Assembly (NCBI GenBank): GCA_964569055.1
Contig: CAZMSZ010000474.1
Span: 1-5,360, forward strand
Length of the DNA stretch: 5,360 nt
Direction: 5' to 3'
DNA from: JAWLGW01 sp964569055
GTDB lineage: Bacteria; Planctomycetota; J058
Below the pieces are notes generated by a model. It worked only from the letters and a program-made list of their open reading frames with translations, was not told the origin of the DNA and searched no databases. Of the stretch, positions 4,475 through 5,360 are shown in pieces (position 1 is the first letter of the stretch; each line of letters starts with the position of its first letter). Made by a program: the position numbers and the translations under genes.

Positions 4475-5359
4475 ATGAGCGGACGGAGCGCGGCGGTGCT
4501 GGGCGCGGGCACCATGGGCCACGGGATCGCGCAGGTGCTGGCGCAGGCCGGCTACGAGGTGCGCCTGCGGGACCTCGACTCGGCCGCCGTCGAGCGCGGG
4601 CTGGCGGCGATCCGCAAGAACCTCGACGGCGCGGTGGCGCGCGGCAAGCTGACCCCCGACGCGAGCGCGGCGGCCCTGGGCCGGCTCCGCGGCGAGACGG
4701 ACCTGGCGGCGGCCGTGCGCGGCGCGTCGCTGGTGATCGAGGCGGTCCCCGAGCACCTCGAGCTCAAGAAGCAGCTCCTGGCCGAGGTCGTGGCCGCCAA
4801 CCCCGACCTCGAGCTGGTCGGCACCAACACCTCCTCGCTCCCCGTGACCGAGCTGGCGCAGGCGACCGCGCGCCCCGAGCGCGTGCTCGGGCTGCACTTC
4901 TTCAACCCGGTCCACCTCTCCAAGCTGGTCGAGGTGGTGCGCGGCGAGCGAACCAGCCCCGCCGCGCTGGAGCAGGCGCTCGCGCTGGTGGCCGCGATCG
5001 AGAAGACCCCGATCGTGGTGCAGGACGCCCCGGGGTTCGCCTCGAGCCGGCTCGGGCTCGCGCTGGGGCTCGAGGCCATGCGCATGGTCGAGCAGGGGGT
5101 CGCGGGGGTCGAGGCGATCGACCGCGCGCTCGAGCTGGGCTACAAGCACCCGATGGGCCCGCTCAAGACGACCGACTACGTGGGCCTCGACGTGCGCCTC
5201 GCCATCGCCGAGCACCTCCACCGCGAGCTGGGCGAGGCGTTCCGTCCCCCCCAGCTCCTGCGCCGCCTGGTCCGCGCGGGCAAGCTGGGGCGCAAGAGCG
5301 GCGAGGGCTTCTACCGCTGGGTCGACGGCGAGGCCGTGGGACCGGCCGAGCTGCGCTGA
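4475..5359 (+). CDS. 3-hydroxyacyl-CoA dehydrogenase (short, single-function form)
   Basis: NAD-dependent cytoplasmic enzyme interconverting (S)-3-hydroxyacyl-CoA and 3-oxoacyl-CoA, as in beta-oxidation or the Hbd/PaaH type of hydroxybutyryl-CoA metabolism. The 294-aa length fits the stand-alone family (about 280-310). The N-terminal Rossmann domain has GAGTMGHG at 10-17 and the NAD-ribose acid D33. The CoA/active-site region has NTSSL at 118-122, HFFNP at 141-145 and KLVEV at 150-154. The C-terminal helical domain has HPMGPL, DYVGLD and GKLGRKSGEGFY. Aligned by motif spacing to the human enzyme, S120, H141 and E153 correspond to Ser137, His158 and Glu170. The position of Asn208 (usual PGF-x-x-NR) is Ser191, in PGFASSR. 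I recall PGF-x-[ST]-SR relatives with a similar GLEAMRM / LGY-x-HPMGPL pattern, so this is probably a subfamily trait rather than decay. ATG 4475 has AGGAGG at 4464-4469 with 5-nt spacing. No thiolase or enoyl-CoA hydratase gene is visible; the window ends 1 nt after the stop. Confidence 0.93.
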   Translation: MSGRSAAVLGAGTMGHGIAQVLAQAGYEVRLRDLDSAAVERGLAAIRKNLDGAVARGKLTPDASAAALGRLRGETDLAAAVRGASLVIEAVPEHLELKKQLLAEVVAANPDLELVGTNTSSLPVTELAQATARPERVLGLHFFNPVHLSKLVEVVRGERTSPAALEQALALVAAIEKTPIVVQDAPGFASSRLGLALGLEAMRMVEQGVAGVEAIDRALELGYKHPMGPLKTTDYVGLDVRLAIAEHLHRELGEAFRPPQLLRRLVRAGKLGRKSGEGFYRWVDGEAVGPAELR

Positions 5360-5360
5360 G

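Noticed and set aside
2437..4515. A 692-codon open frame on the minus strand running across argG and the yraN-family gene
   Set aside because: It is antisense to argG, has Arg/Gly/Ala/Val-rich composition typical of frames shadowing GC-rich genes, shows no family motif and crosses two well-supported genes.
4391..5221. A 276-codon minus-strand open frame opposite the 3-hydroxyacyl-CoA dehydrogenase
   Set aside because: Shadow frame: Leu/Glu/Arg/His-rich without family motifs, fully antisense to a clear enzyme gene.

Overview
This is a dense, very G+C-rich window (about 70% by eye, with G/C at most third codon positions). It holds five complete protein genes and no RNA gene, CRISPR array, insertion sequence or phage gene that I can support. 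The sorted lipoprotein with a possible BamE-like domain points to a diderm (Gram-negative) bacterium. Together with the base composition, this would fit Myxococcota or another high-GC lineage formerly placed in the deltaproteobacteria, or Planctomycetota. That placement is inference, and nothing here fixes the phylum.

Layout, left to right. (1) 79-1713 (+) is an FAD-linked 2-hydroxyacid oxidase/dehydrogenase of the GlcD / D-lactate dehydrogenase type. (2) 1772-2533 (+) is a lipoprotein with an Ala-rich linker and a possible BamE/SmpA-like C-terminal domain. (3) 2626-3867 (+) is argG, argininosuccinate synthase. (4) 3966-4349 (-) is a UPF0102/YraN-family nuclease-like protein, convergent with argG. 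(5) 4475-5359 (+) is a short-form 3-hydroxyacyl-CoA dehydrogenase, divergent from gene 4.

The genes do not form one pathway. They cover 2-hydroxyacid oxidation, an envelope lipoprotein, arginine biosynthesis, a conserved DNA-associated protein and fatty-acid or (hydroxy)butyryl-CoA metabolism. The gaps are 58-125 bp. Each forward gene has its own sigma70-like -10 hexamer, which stands out against the GC-rich background. Three of these predict leaders of only 16-20 nt, and the first predicts a leaderless mRNA. The picture is of single-gene transcription units rather than an operon.

The non-coding signals of most interest are as follows. The argG/yraN convergent gap carries a hairpin followed by a (TTGCCC)5 hexamer array that reads as a strong G-quadruplex motif on the minus strand. 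The 125-bp divergent gap carries several inverted repeats. A dyad sits exactly between the -35 and -10 of the lipoprotein promoter. The clearest protein-level oddity is a serine where the 3-hydroxyacyl-CoA dehydrogenase family normally has its active-site asparagine. I see no new multi-gene system; this looks like an ordinary chromosomal housekeeping region.
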